From Diaporthe sp. PMI_573 (taxonomy: Eukaryota; Ascomycota; Sordariomycetes; Diaporthales; Diaporthaceae), in NCBI GenBank assembly GCA_021399435.1, contig JAJTUP010000043.1, forward strand, positions 496,001 through 560,000: a DNA stretch of 64,000 bases. Direction: 5' to 3'. How positions within the stretch are numbered: the first letter of the stretch is position 1; each line of letters begins with the position of its first letter. The translations under genes were made by a program, and so were the position numbers. Shown piece by piece: positions 10,492 to 22,284 of the stretch. The notes under the pieces were generated by a model. The model ran no database searches. It was not told the origin of the DNA and worked only from the letters and a program-made list of their open reading frames with translations.

Positions 10492-11377
10492 GGTGGTGGA
10501 CGAAGGCGCGATTGCGGCCGCGCGGGCGGTGTACGGCGACTTCGTGCCCGAATACACATACGCGGGACGCCTGGCGCAAGGGCACGGGCAGCCAGATCTA
10601 AATGTGTGGAAGATCGAGTGCGCACGGGGGCGGCCTTTTTCGGCAGAGGCAGGGCGGCTCACGCTGGCGATCAACGTGCCGCGGTACGAGGTAGTGCTGC
10701 GGTCGTACGCCGGCTTTGCCATGGCGCCAATGCTGCGGTGCGGCGGCGTTACTAGTGCGGACGGGTGGCCCACGGCAACGCACAACCTGCGCTTCGACGG
10801 CAACAATGTCATCGTGCAGCCCGGCTTGTTGGGCACCGGCGGGCTGGTGCTGTGGATCGAGCTGGCGTACCTGCCGCTGGGGGCCTCCCTGTGCGGTTTC
10901 TTGCGGCTGCTGGGGCAGCCGATACAACAGAAGGCAGTGCCAAAGCCCAATCAGAAGCCGTAGGTACCGGTCGACCTCCTACCGTTTGAAGGCTATCGGC
11001 ACGACTGGGACCAATTCGAGCTTCTATGTCTGGAGCACCTGCAGGCGCAGGGCGCGATGCCAGCCTTCGAGAGCGACACTCGGTCCTGGCAGCGCCTGTT
11101 CACCTCCATGATCGAGGCAGAGGACTTGGCAAAAGACACGGCCGACGAGGACAAGCCGTACTACAAGCGCGAAGTAGAGGTCTTGTCCGACACTTGGTCT
11201 CACGTCAAACTGGGCAGGTACAGCCTCGACGCACCCCAGAGTCAGGAGCACGAATTGCGAGGGGAAACTGAAGCGCGGTTGTCCGGCGTGGATTGCTCGA
11301 GCAAAAGAAAAAGAGATCAAGGTGAAAGGGGAGGTCAAGAGGGAAGAGGAACTCCGAGGCGGACAAGACGAGTGTGA
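10484..11377 (+). pseudogene. Unknown GC-rich ORF with in-frame TAG
   Basis: A single frame is open from about 10484 to 11377 except for one TAG at 10961-10963. Codon use and composition stay protein-like on both sides: a hydrophobic middle (GGLVLWIELAYLPLGASL), then an acidic helical part (WDQFELLCLEHL, KDTADEDKPYYKREVEVL). The C-terminus is basic and low in complexity. I do not recognise the family. The stop may be a mutation in an old gene, or may sit in a short intron I cannot place. The frame overlaps the end of the Ulp1-like fragment, which suggests a junction near 10480. Confidence 0.4.
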
Positions 11378-11970
11378 GATTTCAATATGTATTTATCATT
11401 CTATTGTTCCTGGATGGAAAGCAAATCTAGAGGGGGGCGGAGACCTCGCAGGCCGCCCGGCCGCCGCGTGCTGCAGGCGAGACAGGCGCCGGACCAGAGC
11501 GGCCACATTGCAGGCCTCCAGCTCGGAAGCAGGCATGTACGCAACCGTAGCGTTGGATTTCTTTTTATACATGTCCACGAATTGATGTCTTTCAGCTCTT
11601 CCTATGATTCCAGATTCACTAGAAATCAAAAACTCAGAACACGCAATTGCTGGCGGGAGACCGGCGCAGTCATTGTGCAGTGATTGAGCTCATGCCCCCC
11701 ACCCCCTAAAAATGCCCCCTGCAAGGTACAGGCACGCACGCTCCCAGCCTCCCACCGCGTCCACAACGCGGGTTTCCGGTGCAACACACATGTTGACCCG
11801 CCACTCCCCTGCGACCTAGCGAGCCCAGAAGGTATATTTGGTATATTTGGCGTTTCTTTTTTTTCCCCTGCCCCTCCGTGTTGGCCACCGATCATCACTT
11901 GCAAAACACCACGTCGCTGTCCATGTGAACGTATTCCCACCCGGGACCCTTTTTGATCTTTGTCGCCAAC
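11378..11970. other. Intergenic, no gene recognised
   Basis: This is the leader and promoter space of the gene starting at 11971. The short frames here carry no motif. Confidence 0.4.
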
Positions 11971-14601
11971 ATGGGTATGGTACACCAAATACGCGTCATT
12001 GGGAGAGTCCCGCCCGGGCCTGAAGGCAAATACCGTGTCCTAGACGCCATTTACATCCCTAGTGACGATCCCTCTTCGGATAAGCTAAGAAGTAAGATGT
12101 TCTATTCTGTCTGCTAAGGTCATCTTTCAATCTCCCCATCCCGTTCTTTCATGCACTGGGACAACGACAGCGGCTGACGCATGTAGGTAGTTGCAAGCCA
12201 AGCATTGTCGTTCTTCAAGGCAAACCATGGTCTAATCCAGCTCGAGTTGGCGCGGGCAAAGACGCTGTCCGATGATGCATGGAGCCGTAATGTGCAAGAA
12301 GAGTCTTGGCAATGCAGACAAGAGCTGAAAGAAGCTGAGGAGCGTTTGAAAGCCTTCCAAGACACTCCCGCCGACGAAGAGACTCTCGCCAACGTGGATA
12401 GGCTGAAGCAAAAAGCCGCCCAGCTCAAGAAGGAATCCGAGGCGGCCAAGGTGCCGCAGTTCCCTGTAGTGCGCATGTGCCTTTTCCTCGCCGTCCTCAC
12501 GCACCACAATTCGCACTTGGACAGAATCTGCGTGACGCAGTGGAACTCACCGCCCGACGACGGCGGACAAGGGATGTGGGAGACGGGCATCATGTTCCTC
12601 AACATAACTAAAGGTAGCTTCGCCTTCGTGGTGCCTTCCATCATGGTGTGCGGCGCGGCCAGACAGAGCACCTTCGATGGGCTCAAGCTCCGGGCGCTGT
12701 CCGGCAAGCAGTATCTGACAGCCTTTGGCCACGAGTTTGAGTATGGGCGGCCGGTACGTGCAAGCGGCGATGCCAAGGCTGCGCCTGTCATGCCGTTGAA
12801 AACGATCCAGGAGGTCTGGCCCTCGTTTCCACCTATCTACCCCGACGACGGCGAAGAAGAAGATGAAAAAGAAGACGGCGGCGAAGAAGAAGAAAAAGAA
12901 GACGATGAGGACTGGCGGGCCAGGCCGTATGATAGCGGTCACAAAATCTTCTGGGACGAGACGCAGCACACAAACACCGAGGCCCAAAGCGACAAAAGAC
13001 GTGAATCGAAAGAGGAGCAGAAGCGCAAGCAAGCCACAAAAGCCAAGATACAAGACCTGCTCTCAAACTACACCAAAAACAAGCTATCGTCGCACAAATT
13101 TGAAGACGATTTCCCGACTCTCGTGGACGACTTCGTTCGAGAGCATGTTGAGCAATTCACGCCCGACATGCCAGGCACCGTGCCACTGCTCCTGACCGCT
13201 CTAGGCCACCAGGCCTGGAAGCTGTGCTATGTGTCACAGCTCGACCTGAGCCGCTTCCCGAAGTTGCCTGGTGACACGGTTGTCAAGCTGGTACGAGCCG
13301 TCGTCGACAGGAACCGAGACTTTTTGACCAAAAAGAGAAAAAGTGTCGAGGGGAAGCTGGAGTCCCTGGAGCTGCTGGACGTCTCTTTCAACCACACGGT
13401 AACGCCCGACCACGTGGCCCGTATCCTAGACATGACACGGCTGGATGAGCTTCGCATCTGGGACAACCCGGGCTTGGCCGGCGCCGTGTCGGACGGGCGG
13501 ATCGCCAAGCTCACAACCCGCGAACGCTTTCGGGAGTCCATTCAGCGGCTCATTGCGCGGCAGGCCGAGCGGCGCGGCAGGCGGACCGCTGTACGCATCC
13601 AGCCCACACCGCCCATGGGGCCCGGGCCGGCGCGAATTCGCCAGCTGGTGTGGACGACGCTCAAGACGAATAAAGACAAGAAGCCGACCGGCATAGTCGA
13701 ATATATGCAGCTTCCTCCGCCGGAAAAGGTGACCCTCGCCCAGCTCGACGCCGATAGGCTCTCGTGGATCCTGCATCCGAGATTCCACGATGAGGTGAAG
13801 AGGGTGAAAGAGAAGGTCCACGTCTTTGCTGAGACCGTGGCCTTCCCGCTCCACGACGTCTGGGCGCCGCTCGACGAGGTGTACACGTCGGCGGCGCGCT
13901 TCGAGAAGGCCATGACCACGAGGATAATGATTAACTGGGGGCATGATATTTTAAGTCAACGTTGGCCACTGAAGCTTCCTCTGCTCATGGCGACGGGGTG
14001 CGAGAGCGACTCACGCGCCATAACCTCGCCCTTTCCCGAGGTTTTCACTCCCGCGTGGGTGGAGACCCTTGGCAATGAATCTTATGAAAAGCAGATGCGG
14101 CAGCGCGGCTTTGACGCCATCGAGCCAGGCGAGTTCACGTTGGTGTTTCTACACGAGCCGGACCTCAAGCTTGTGCACTACGCAATCGTGACGCGCCGCC
14201 CCGACGGCCAGCTGGATGTGCGCGACCCGGCCGCCGCCGCACGCGAGGCCGGCGACGAGAAGGCGGCGCAGGCGTGGGAGCGGGGCTTCCCGGCGCAGGA
14301 GGAAGGCGAGGAGCCCAAGAAACGGTATGTGGTGCTCGAAGCGGACGCCGTCGAGAAGATGATGGCCGCTAGCACGACCCTCGCCAGAAGGCGAAACAGG
14401 ATCGACCACTGCATGTACAAGTTCCTGGGGGAGCGCAAAGAGGAGCTGGAGGCGGCGGCGGCGGAGCGTCAACGGCGCATCGCCGAGCAAGAGACCAAGA
14501 CGGAGTCCGGGTGCAAGCGGCCCAAGTCCGAAGACTTGGACGACGACAGTAAAGCGGAGCCCGAGGCGAAGCGCATCAAGAAAGAGGAGCCCGAGGAGTG
14601 A
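11971..14601 (+). CDS. Unknown 843-residue protein with acidic and coiled-coil tracts
   Basis: Exon 1 (11971-12091) begins MGMVHQIRVIG. An intron at 12092-12190 (GTAAGA...GTAG) joins in phase to one long exon, giving 843 codons without interruption. Visible parts are an Arg/Glu-rich coiled coil (about residues 60-120), an Asp/Glu run (about 250-280) and a Lys-rich helical stretch. Two leucine-rich-repeat-like strands follow (LELLDVSFN...LDELRIWDNPGL, about 430-470), then a mixed C-terminal half, and a tail that could be a nuclear signal (KRPKSEDLD...KRIKKEE). The family is not one I can name. The single long open exon, GC-rich wobble bases and proper intron argue for a real, maintained gene in an otherwise decayed neighbourhood. 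Confidence 0.75.
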
Positions 14602-15264
14602 GGTGGGGCCTAAACGGACGGCTAGTGTTCGTACGTTGACTGAGGAAACCCGTTGGCTATGCAGAGGGTGGCGTTTTCAGGCCTTTCGCGAAACCCCAAA
14701 CTGAACAAGATGCCTTGTATACTAACTCACAGGATCGAGCTTGGCATACCTTTTGTGGAAAAATAAGGTTTATCTCGCTAGCCGAAAGCCTTTCGCACTT
14801 TGAAGCCCCTTTGGACTATGTAGCTATTTCGGCGTCCGACTTTGCTAGCTATTTGCTAGCAAAGATGGACTGGCTATAAATAAGGGCCCTCCTGGCCTTC
14901 AAATAGTTCGAATAGTCACTTGATACATAATATACACATAACTTTCTCACACCTTTCCATCCCGGGACGATTCCACAATGGCCCCAATTTCGGACAATAG
15001 CGTGGATGATCGGACTATTCTACAGCAGAACGAAGTGTGATTCTCCACATATTCCAGAACTATCAAGCAATTCGAATATTTCCAGGAATTCTCACGTCCT
15101 GACCAGGCAACAAAGACCACAGCATGCGATTGAGCCTTCACATCGTATTTACGGCCTGGGCGTTTTGTTCACAGAGTAACGCAATAACAGACGTAAGAAT
15201 TATCCTATCGGCTATAAGAAATGTATTATCTTTCGGGGGAGCTACAACTTTGTCGTTACAGGCG
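14602..15264. other. Intergenic, no gene recognised
   Basis: AT-rich spacer after the 843-residue gene. It holds a small direct motif GCTAGC/TTTGCTAGC near 14780-14870 and nothing coding. Confidence 0.4.
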
Positions 15265-15430
15265 GAAGTTGCTTTCTAGTTTACCCTATCATCATCCAGG
15301 GCCTATTATGGGGAAGTACTACTATAGCCAAATGTTGCGGGAAAAAGAGCTCTCTCTATTTGAGAACGTGACTGCAGGCCTTAGGCTCCTCATCCACGGA
15401 TTGCCTCCCGGCTCTGATGTGGTCCCCGGC
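15265..15430 (+). repeat. Dispersed repeat, copy A (partner at about 59825-59975)
   Basis: The stretch around the ATG at 15309 encodes MGKYYYSQMLREKELSLFEN and a following GLRLLIHGLPPGSD segment. This closely matches the peptide from 59862 (MGNSYYSQMSREKKLSLFEK..., GLRLLIHGFPSGTD). Similarity starts about 35 bases before the ATG and ends near 15420. At the partner site this sequence lies directly in front of the patatin-family gene. It may be a 5' exon of that gene family or an independent repeat. Confidence 0.7.
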
Positions 15431-15720
15431 CTGGCGGGGTGGCAATTAGGGTATTCAGAATTGCAGCACTTGCGGGTGTCATGTATGGTCCCGGAATCTG
15501 ACCTTCAGAAAAGAATGCAGAAGTGGAGTGTTGAGATAGTCTCCGAGAAGCCATGTTACCTCTAATTATAAATAAAGGGGTCCGTCAGAGCTCTGCCGCA
15601 TCGGCCAACGGCATCAAAAGTTAGAGGACTCGTCAGATAGAAGCGGATGTAGTTGTGTTACTGAATTGCGGGAGGGGCACATGTAGAGCCTGCATTAGCA
15701 GTCTCGGCTAGGTTTGGCCT

Positions 15721-15960
15721 GTGGCTTCAACCAAGAACGACGGTTTCCGACCAAAGGACCCCATCGATGAAGGGGTCTTGGTCTACCTGGACGACATCCT
15801 CATCTACGCTGAAACACAAGAAAAGCACGACAAGTTGGTCAAAGAGGTTCTCCAACGTCTCAGCAAGTACAACCTCGCCGTGGCTCCGAAAAAATGGAAA
15901 TGAAATGTCCAGCAGGTCGAATTCCTAGGCAATGTCATCACCCAATATAAACCTTTCCTC
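15721..15960 (+). pseudogene. Ty3/Gypsy reverse transcriptase fragment
   Basis: The frame contains VYLDDILIYAET with the catalytic YxDD box, then LVKEVLQRLSKYNLAVAPKK, and after an in-frame TGA at 15901 VEFLGNVIT. This order is diagnostic of the palm domain of Ty3/Gypsy reverse transcriptases. About 80 residues survive, without RNase H, integrase or LTRs nearby. Confidence 0.9.
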
Positions 15961-18900
15961 CTAGGCCTATCTATAAGTTTAGAGGGGCTTACTTTCTGCT
16001 TAGAGAAGTCTTGTTTAAAACAAAGCCTTCTGTACTTTGCCTGTCCGAGGCTCTCTTTGTGAATATAGCGGGCTGTAAACATCGTATACCTTGCCCTGTT
16101 TACTCGGGAACATTATTGAATCGTTGTATTTGGGCAAATGCAATAAGTTACTGTCGACCTCAATACCCATAAAGAACTCAGGGAATGTCATCAAGGTTTC
16201 CATCGCGGGTAATTGTTGCTCTTGGGCCATACTAAACGGTGTGTGTTCGACCTAGCAGCCAGCTCCGAGCATATTGCAAATTATTTAAACGTGAGAAGTT
16301 CCCACGGCTGGCGTATGATCTAGGCATAAGAGAGAGGTATCGGGAACAGGGTCATTCTTACGGTTGGTTCTAATATGGCGTACCAATTTATTTCTCATGT
16401 ACAATATTTCCAGGATCGCATGGTCAGAATTGTGTTCTTCAGGAATGCATGGTACTCCCGGTAATAAAAACCTTTCGATGTCTATTGCATGCCTATGGCT
16501 ATGTGCGGTACTATTAATCCTGCACTTTGATGGATTCGGTGTCTTCTGGTACTTCCCAAGTCAAAACTACTCGACAAGGACAAACTGCACCTTGCTGAAA
16601 ACAGGCCCAGAAGAAGGCTCGACCCGGCCGCCGTCGAAACAATCCGGGTCGAAGAGGGCGGTACCGCCGCGACACTCTCTCAACGCAAGCCCAGTAAAAC
16701 TTTACGTGGCCTTCATTGGTGCTAGTCGAAACCTCCTTTGCCTACCAACGTTCAACTACCCACCCACCATCAATACATTGTGATATTAATTAAACGCTTT
16801 GCGGAATCGATTAATTTGACATCAAAGACATATCCTGTCTGATCAGAAATCAAACCTAGGTCGTTGTAGCGATAGGATACGTGCCTGACTACTCGGACCT
16901 CGAGGCGCAGTGGCTGACCGATTGTCACAACTGGAACACCAACATCACCACTACAAATCATCGTCAACCAGCACTTTCCAATCCTCCTGGCTTTCTAAAA
17001 CTCTTTAATGATGGATGATACCTATGAGAACCTAAAGGCTGAGTTAGACAAGGGTGACGACGGCTTCGTATGGCTTAAATGGGTCTAATAGTGCTTTATT
17101 TGCTTCATTTGGGCAACGGTGGCTAACGTTTCTGACGTTGTTTGGCCAAATAGCGCTTACTTGGTGCCGTTAGCGAGGGAGCAGCGGCAGGTCGAGGGAC
17201 AGGGTCCACATCCTGACGGTATTCTAAGGAGTTCGCGAAGCTGCTCGTTTTGTGTAGCCAAGGGGTCTGTTGGAGTGAAGACACTATGGGTTGGGGGGGC
17301 GGGGTGGATTCAGTGATAGCGTTGTAGACCTGGTCCTAGATCTCGCTGTCTGCTTTAAGCTGAAGAATGCTAATGAAAATTGTAAATGTATAGCAGTGGT
17401 TGTTTACAGTCCGTACATGCGCTTCAAGTATCATAATGTCTCGCCGTTCTAGCCGCGATCCCAGCCGAACGACGGACGCCTTGTACTCCCTTCCGCCTGC
17501 TGTTGCGTAAAGCTGCTTTGATGCGCGGTGAACGCCTCGGACCGTCTCGCTTGATGTAGATGGACTTAGCTGCTTTTGTGGGACGAGTAGATTTTATGGC
17601 CGCAGCGGCCTCCAGGGCCTCAGCGGCCTCCATCTCGAGGCGTTCTGTTGCACGGTCAGGAATGTGTCGGACCACGCTGTGCGGGGATACTGACCTTGGT
17701 TGCGACGCCGACACAGCTCCTTAAACTGTTCGGAGAGAATATCCGGGAATTTATCGTCGCTACTGGACTCATTACCGAAGGAGTTCTTGCAACAACCCCC
17801 CCCCCGGCTTGTAGGAGCTGTGGGGGGTCTGTCTGCCGGCATGCTTTGCGTAGAGTTCTAGTGGTGATAGTCGAGAACAATTAAGGGGGAAGAAAGATGA
17901 GCAAGTCAGCCCCTGACCTAGGGGAGCGGCCTGCTCTTTATACCCTGAATTAGGCTGACTGTTTCTGTATTGAAACTGGCACCGGATAAAGTTGAAACTG
18001 CTGGTGATTCAGAGTCGCCTGCCAGGCCATGGGAGAGCAAATATATACGAGTTCAGTAGGAATTTGAAACTTAGAACTTATACAGAAAAGATAGCAGTGA
18101 TTTATATATTGAGACTGTTCGACTATATCCCTAGTTGCTTAAGTTTCACATAACTGTGTGAAGTTGTTAGACCGTATGATTAGTTATAGTTTTTGACTAA
18201 GATGCTATTAAAGGAAGGTCTCTTTCATTATAACCTAAATCCAGCCAGCCCATAATGTTAAGCTTTGTGGTGTTGCAAAATACATCATCAACTATAGTAA
18301 AGACGACGAAGCGGAGACCGGTAGCTGGCTAGACCTTTTGCCATGAACAGGATTCACCTTGAGCTCTACTGCCCCTCTTGGACTATGAGACTTGATCATG
18401 GTACCAAAGGCGGCTGGATGTGAGGGCGGAGTGGCGAAAATGGCCGGTGGACTGGCCGGTGGACTGGCCGATTTCTCCAGCCGGGAACGATTCGAATCCA
18501 GCTCGTCTAGATCATCCGCCTGCGGAGCGTTCGTTGAGGTGCCTGAACTGGCCGGCTCGCATAGCGGCGTTTTCCTGAGTAAGGTACTCGGACTCGTAAG
18601 CTTAGAAGCCATTAAGGGTATATCTTCTCTCAAACAGATTTTGAAGTACTAAGCCCTAAAGACCGTAATTCTGTGCATGAAAATTATAATATGACGCATT
18701 TCGGATGATCTTTTATTCTCCTCTTTTCGTGCTTACCGTATTTGCATCGCGTCTCTAAAGTCTCTTCGTTTATCGCCTTTCTGGCATCATATCTATATAT
18801 CCCCCGTAACAGAATTATTTCTGCGTCTATGGACTAAGCAGATTGAGCTCCTCTAGTGTAGCCGCCTTTTTCTCTTGTGTAACATTGTCATCATCATGCT

Positions 18901-19566
18901 TTTCCTGCTTCAGACGGTTGGGACTACATTACCTTCACCACAAGACTGTGTATCTTTGTGTCTCCAGCTTCAGCGGCGTTTGACAAAATACACTCCTTCG
19001 AGTATATACCAAATAGAAACACAAGTCTGCATTAAGACTAACCGAAAGTACCTCTTATTATGACTTTTGAGTTTCATTGCGGAAATACGATACAGAATAC
19101 TATTGAAGGTGGAAATGTTTCTCTTTAGTACTGTAAAAGTACAGTTCTATTACATTTTAACCACAAAACCCTGCTTCCCCCTACCCCTCTCTTCTCAATC
19201 TTATATGCGGAAAACCTTTTCAACTTCCCTACATGTATTTAACTGAATGTCTGCAGAGGCGCGCCAGGTACTTATATGACTGAACCAGGTTTGCAGAACA
19301 CCTTCCGCGTCTTAGAGGTCTCGTCAAACACCAAACCCAGATCTTCCATTGCGCATGATTTCAAAGGCCCTTTTATTCTTGGGCGATTCGCGCTGCGGTT
19401 CCAACAAAACTGATATGATCTATTGAAAAATATTGTTAACATATCAACATGTGCAACTGGAAACAATACGAGTCGCAAATCAAGAACCGGAGAACTAGGC
19501 TGCAAGGATTCTTCCCGCCAGTAGTTTCATGGGCCCAAACTTTAGATAGCAACATCGGGTGCCACT
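15961..19566. other. Sparse region, no gene I can support
   Basis: About 3.6 kb with only short frames. Three minus-strand frames may be small genes but have no recognisable motif: 16770-16967, 17424-17714 (Arg/Ala-rich) and 18292-18609 (Ser/Pro-rich, begins MASKLTSPS). A 13-base unit GGCCGGTGGACT is tandemly repeated near 18440-18468. Confidence 0.35.
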
Positions 19567-20226
19567 CTATCCACCAAAAACCCATGGCCGCTCCTGCTCG
19601 GGGACCGCCTCGCTGTACTCTGTTAGATCTGCGCGTGCTGGGTACCTGGGCAGCTTCGGGTTGCGCGCACTGCTACCACCGGGCTCGATCAGGCCTAATC
19701 GACGTATTTTGTAGTTGACCGCACACTCTCTCCTCCTTAGCTTCTCCAGTAGAGACTGCCTCGCCTGCCCCTCCTGCTGAATCCTGCAGGCCACTTTGTC
19801 CTGCTCTTCCAATAGCTCCGAAAGCTGAGTCATTTGTGCATCGTCCAGCGTAAACCCTACTGCGGCAGCCTCCCACGCGGCGGCCTGTAGGGGGGCAATT
19901 TGATTCTTCAAGGACTCGGTTTGCTGTTCCCACGACTGAAGTGAACTGTCCAGATGATTGATCTCCTTGTGGATATCGTGGAATTCCCCCATCACCTGTT
20001 TCGACGCATTTTCTAACTGCTGGAGCGGTCCACAGACCCGTGGCTGGTCGTTCAGCCGAGTCAGATTGCCGGCGGTAAGTTCTACACCAACCTGTCCAGG
20101 CGAGGATCGTCCACCACGGTCTTGTCGACAGCTTGATCTTTCTGCCTCTATCTCCTCCACAAACCCATTTTGCAAGCCACGGGCTTGGGCGTGGTACTGG
20201 CTCCATTCTTCGTGTCCTGACGACAT
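19567..20226 (-). CDS. Hypothetical coiled-coil protein, 219 residues
   Basis: The most likely start is the ATG at 20226 (MSSGHEEWSQYHAQ), although the frame stays open to 20565. The middle (about residues 70-180) is rich in Gln, Glu, Leu and Arg in heptad-like spacing (LQQLENASKQVMGEFHDIHK, LEKLRRREC), which predicts a long coiled coil. The C-terminus is Pro/Arg-rich. No catalytic motif is visible and I cannot assign a family. The open frame and coherent helix support a gene, but no intron or neighbour confirms it. Confidence 0.45.
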   Translation of the reverse strand: MSSGHEEWSQYHAQARGLQNGFVEEIEAERSSCRQDRGGRSSPGQVGVELTAGNLTRLNDQPRVCGPLQQLENASKQVMGEFHDIHKEINHLDSSLQSWEQQTESLKNQIAPLQAAAWEAAAVGFTLDDAQMTQLSELLEEQDKVACRIQQEGQARQSLLEKLRRRECAVNYKIRRLGLIEPGGSSARNPKLPRYPARADLTEYSEAVPEQERPWVFGG

Positions 20227-20565
20227 GTCGGTGGTACGATGGGGTTGATCAGTACTGTAGCGATGGCGGATGTCCCTGACTACTCGGGACTCGAGGCGCC
20301 GACAAGGGTGGGAAGAAAAACTGCGTGCAGTGGTAAGATTACTGGACAAACTTGCCACAAAGCGGCTTTGGTGGGACATAAGATTTGCGGGTGCATGCGT
20401 TGATATCGTCAGACGTGATGTTGGCAGCCTAAAAAAAAAGAAGAAAAAAGAATTAGTCTCCAGTAAGCATATGGCGCAGGAACGGCGGGCGAGGAGAGCT
20501 GCTGGCCAAGGAAGCGCCCGTAACGTTCTAAGAACGATAAGTACAAAATTAGTACTTACAAGCAA

Positions 20566-21125
20566 AAGGAGTCTGCTTATTAAATTCGCTTAAGATTTAT
20601 TCCGGACGAGAGTGTTTTCAGAAAAGGCGCTTTTGGACACATTGTTGGTTTGGCCTTATCACGTACGTGAACGTTGGGTCTGGTGGTGTTGGGTTGACGG
20701 TTGCTTGGTTGGTTGACTACACCGTGGGCGGCGAAGCGCCCAGGTAAGTGCAGTCTGATGCTGACTAAGCGGCTAGCCAGCTGGGCACCAGGTGGCGCCA
20801 GCTGGCAGCGCTGGCTATAGACCGTGAACCTCTGATTCCTAGCAATGGCTATTCAACACACATCCTGATTTTTTTCTATTTTAAGTATGACCCTACATTC
20901 CGTTCCGCATCAAGCATTTGAATTTCAACATCTGCGAGAGATAGTCGCAATTCATCATGGACTCACCAACTTTAACAATTGCACCCAGTCTAGCGCCTAG
21001 TCCGGCACATTCTTGGTCTAGCAGCCAGCAAATCAGGTCCGGACGGGCTTGCGACAGACTTCCTTAGTAAATAATTAATAGTTAAGATAACTGTAATACA
21101 GCTTCTTTTATTTCGTTATTAATAG
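20566..21125. other. Intergenic or decayed 5' part of the kinase
   Basis: No continuous frame. The missing N-lobe of the following kinase would be expected here, but I could not find a Gly-rich loop or the catalytic Lys segment. An imperfect CCAGCTGG/GGCGCCAGCTGG palindromic cluster lies near 20778-20812. Confidence 0.35.
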
Positions 21126-22244
21126 CGTGTATGGACATCCGACCGGCGACGGCCTGAGGTAGATCTTCTCAGAGTGGCCCATGAAAGAGGAGTGGAGGGC
21201 ATAGCGAACTTGGTCGGCCATCGCCGCATAACTAGCGTCGCGGAAATGCGCTCAGGATTGACATTTGGCGAGCCTTATTCTTTCCGAGGTCTACCGAGTG
21301 CGGCATCATCCTTTTCGCAGTCTTTTTCGCAGTCTCAGCCCAGTTTCCTTTCCGGTTCATTCAGCGAGCTCCATGGCTTGAGTATCGCCGAGAGTCCATC
21401 GAGAAAGCGAAAGTCGGTCGATGTTGGACGGAGACCCTCTAAACGATCAAGGTCCAACAGTCAGAGGTCGAGCCAACATCAAAACGAAGTTACGTATGAT
21501 GTGGAGGAAGCACAGGGGACTAGTCTGCTCGCTCCTAACAGTGGCCCATATGATAATCGCGTTTTTCGCTGTCTCGTTATCTCCCCCGCTGGCCGGGCGA
21601 TCCACAATTATGAGTCGCCATTGGAACTGCTGGGAGCGCTCCGCGACGCCATCAAGGCTCACGATTCTCTCTATCGCAAAGGAAATATTCTGCACCGAGA
21701 CATTTCAGAGAACAACATTATCATCGCCAACCCCAAGACGGATGGTTTTAGGGGAATGTTGATTGACTTGGACCTTGCCAAGGAGCTCGGCAGTGGGCGT
21801 AGCGGTGCACGCTGTCGCACCGGCACGATGGAGTTCATGGCTATTGAAGTGCTGCTTGGGATCTCCCACACCTATCGCCATGATCTCGAATCGTTCTTCT
21901 ATGTTCTTATCTGGCAATGCGTCCGTCGTGGCTGGGAATTTTTGAATAAGCCAGTGGACCATTCTAACAGCAAGCTACGCGCTTGGTATACTGGCAACTA
22001 CGAGGACATCGCGAATGCTAAGCTTGGTCATATGATCAAAGCGGAAAACAAGGGGTTTGGATTCATTTTAAGGGAGTTCCCGCCAGAGTTTGACTGCGTC
22101 AAGCCGCTTTGCAGGGAGTTGCGGGGGATCTTGTTTCCTATGCACAATGGTGATCTCTTCACTGGGACACCGAAAGACTCGGAGATTCTCTATGGGTCAA
22201 TCATCACAGCGTTTGACAAGGCTATTGATGATATCAATCGTTAA
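21126..22244 (+). pseudogene. FunK1-type protein kinase, C-lobe only
   Basis: From the stop at 21123 the frame runs open to 22244. It starts RRRPEVDLLRVAHERGVEGIAN, typical of the middle of fungal FunK1 kinases, and includes a Ser/Arg-rich insert. The catalytic loop ILHRDISENNI (HRD, with the Asn five residues after the Asp), a metal-binding loop reading IDLDLAKE in place of DFG, and an activation-segment end GTMEFMAIEVL follow. The Gly-rich loop and ATP-orienting Lys of the N-lobe are absent upstream. FunK1 kinases are fungus-specific with largely unknown substrates. Loss of the N-lobe means no normal ATP binding, unless an undetected upstream exon supplies it. Confidence 0.8.
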
Positions 22245-22284
22245 TGTAAAGTTTGATTGCATCAGCCGAAGTTGCAACATCTAT

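Noticed and set aside
12547..13053. 168-codon minus-strand frame rich in Phe
   Set aside because: Mirror image of the Asp/Glu run in the 843-residue gene on the other strand.
17424..17842. Two overlapping minus-strand frames, Arg/Ala-rich and Ser-rich
   Set aside because: They overlap in different frames, have no conserved motif and include a small GC-rich repeat; too weak to call.
18292..18633. 113-codon minus-strand Ser/Pro-rich frame
   Set aside because: Low complexity and unsupported by motif or intron; noted only in the gap description.
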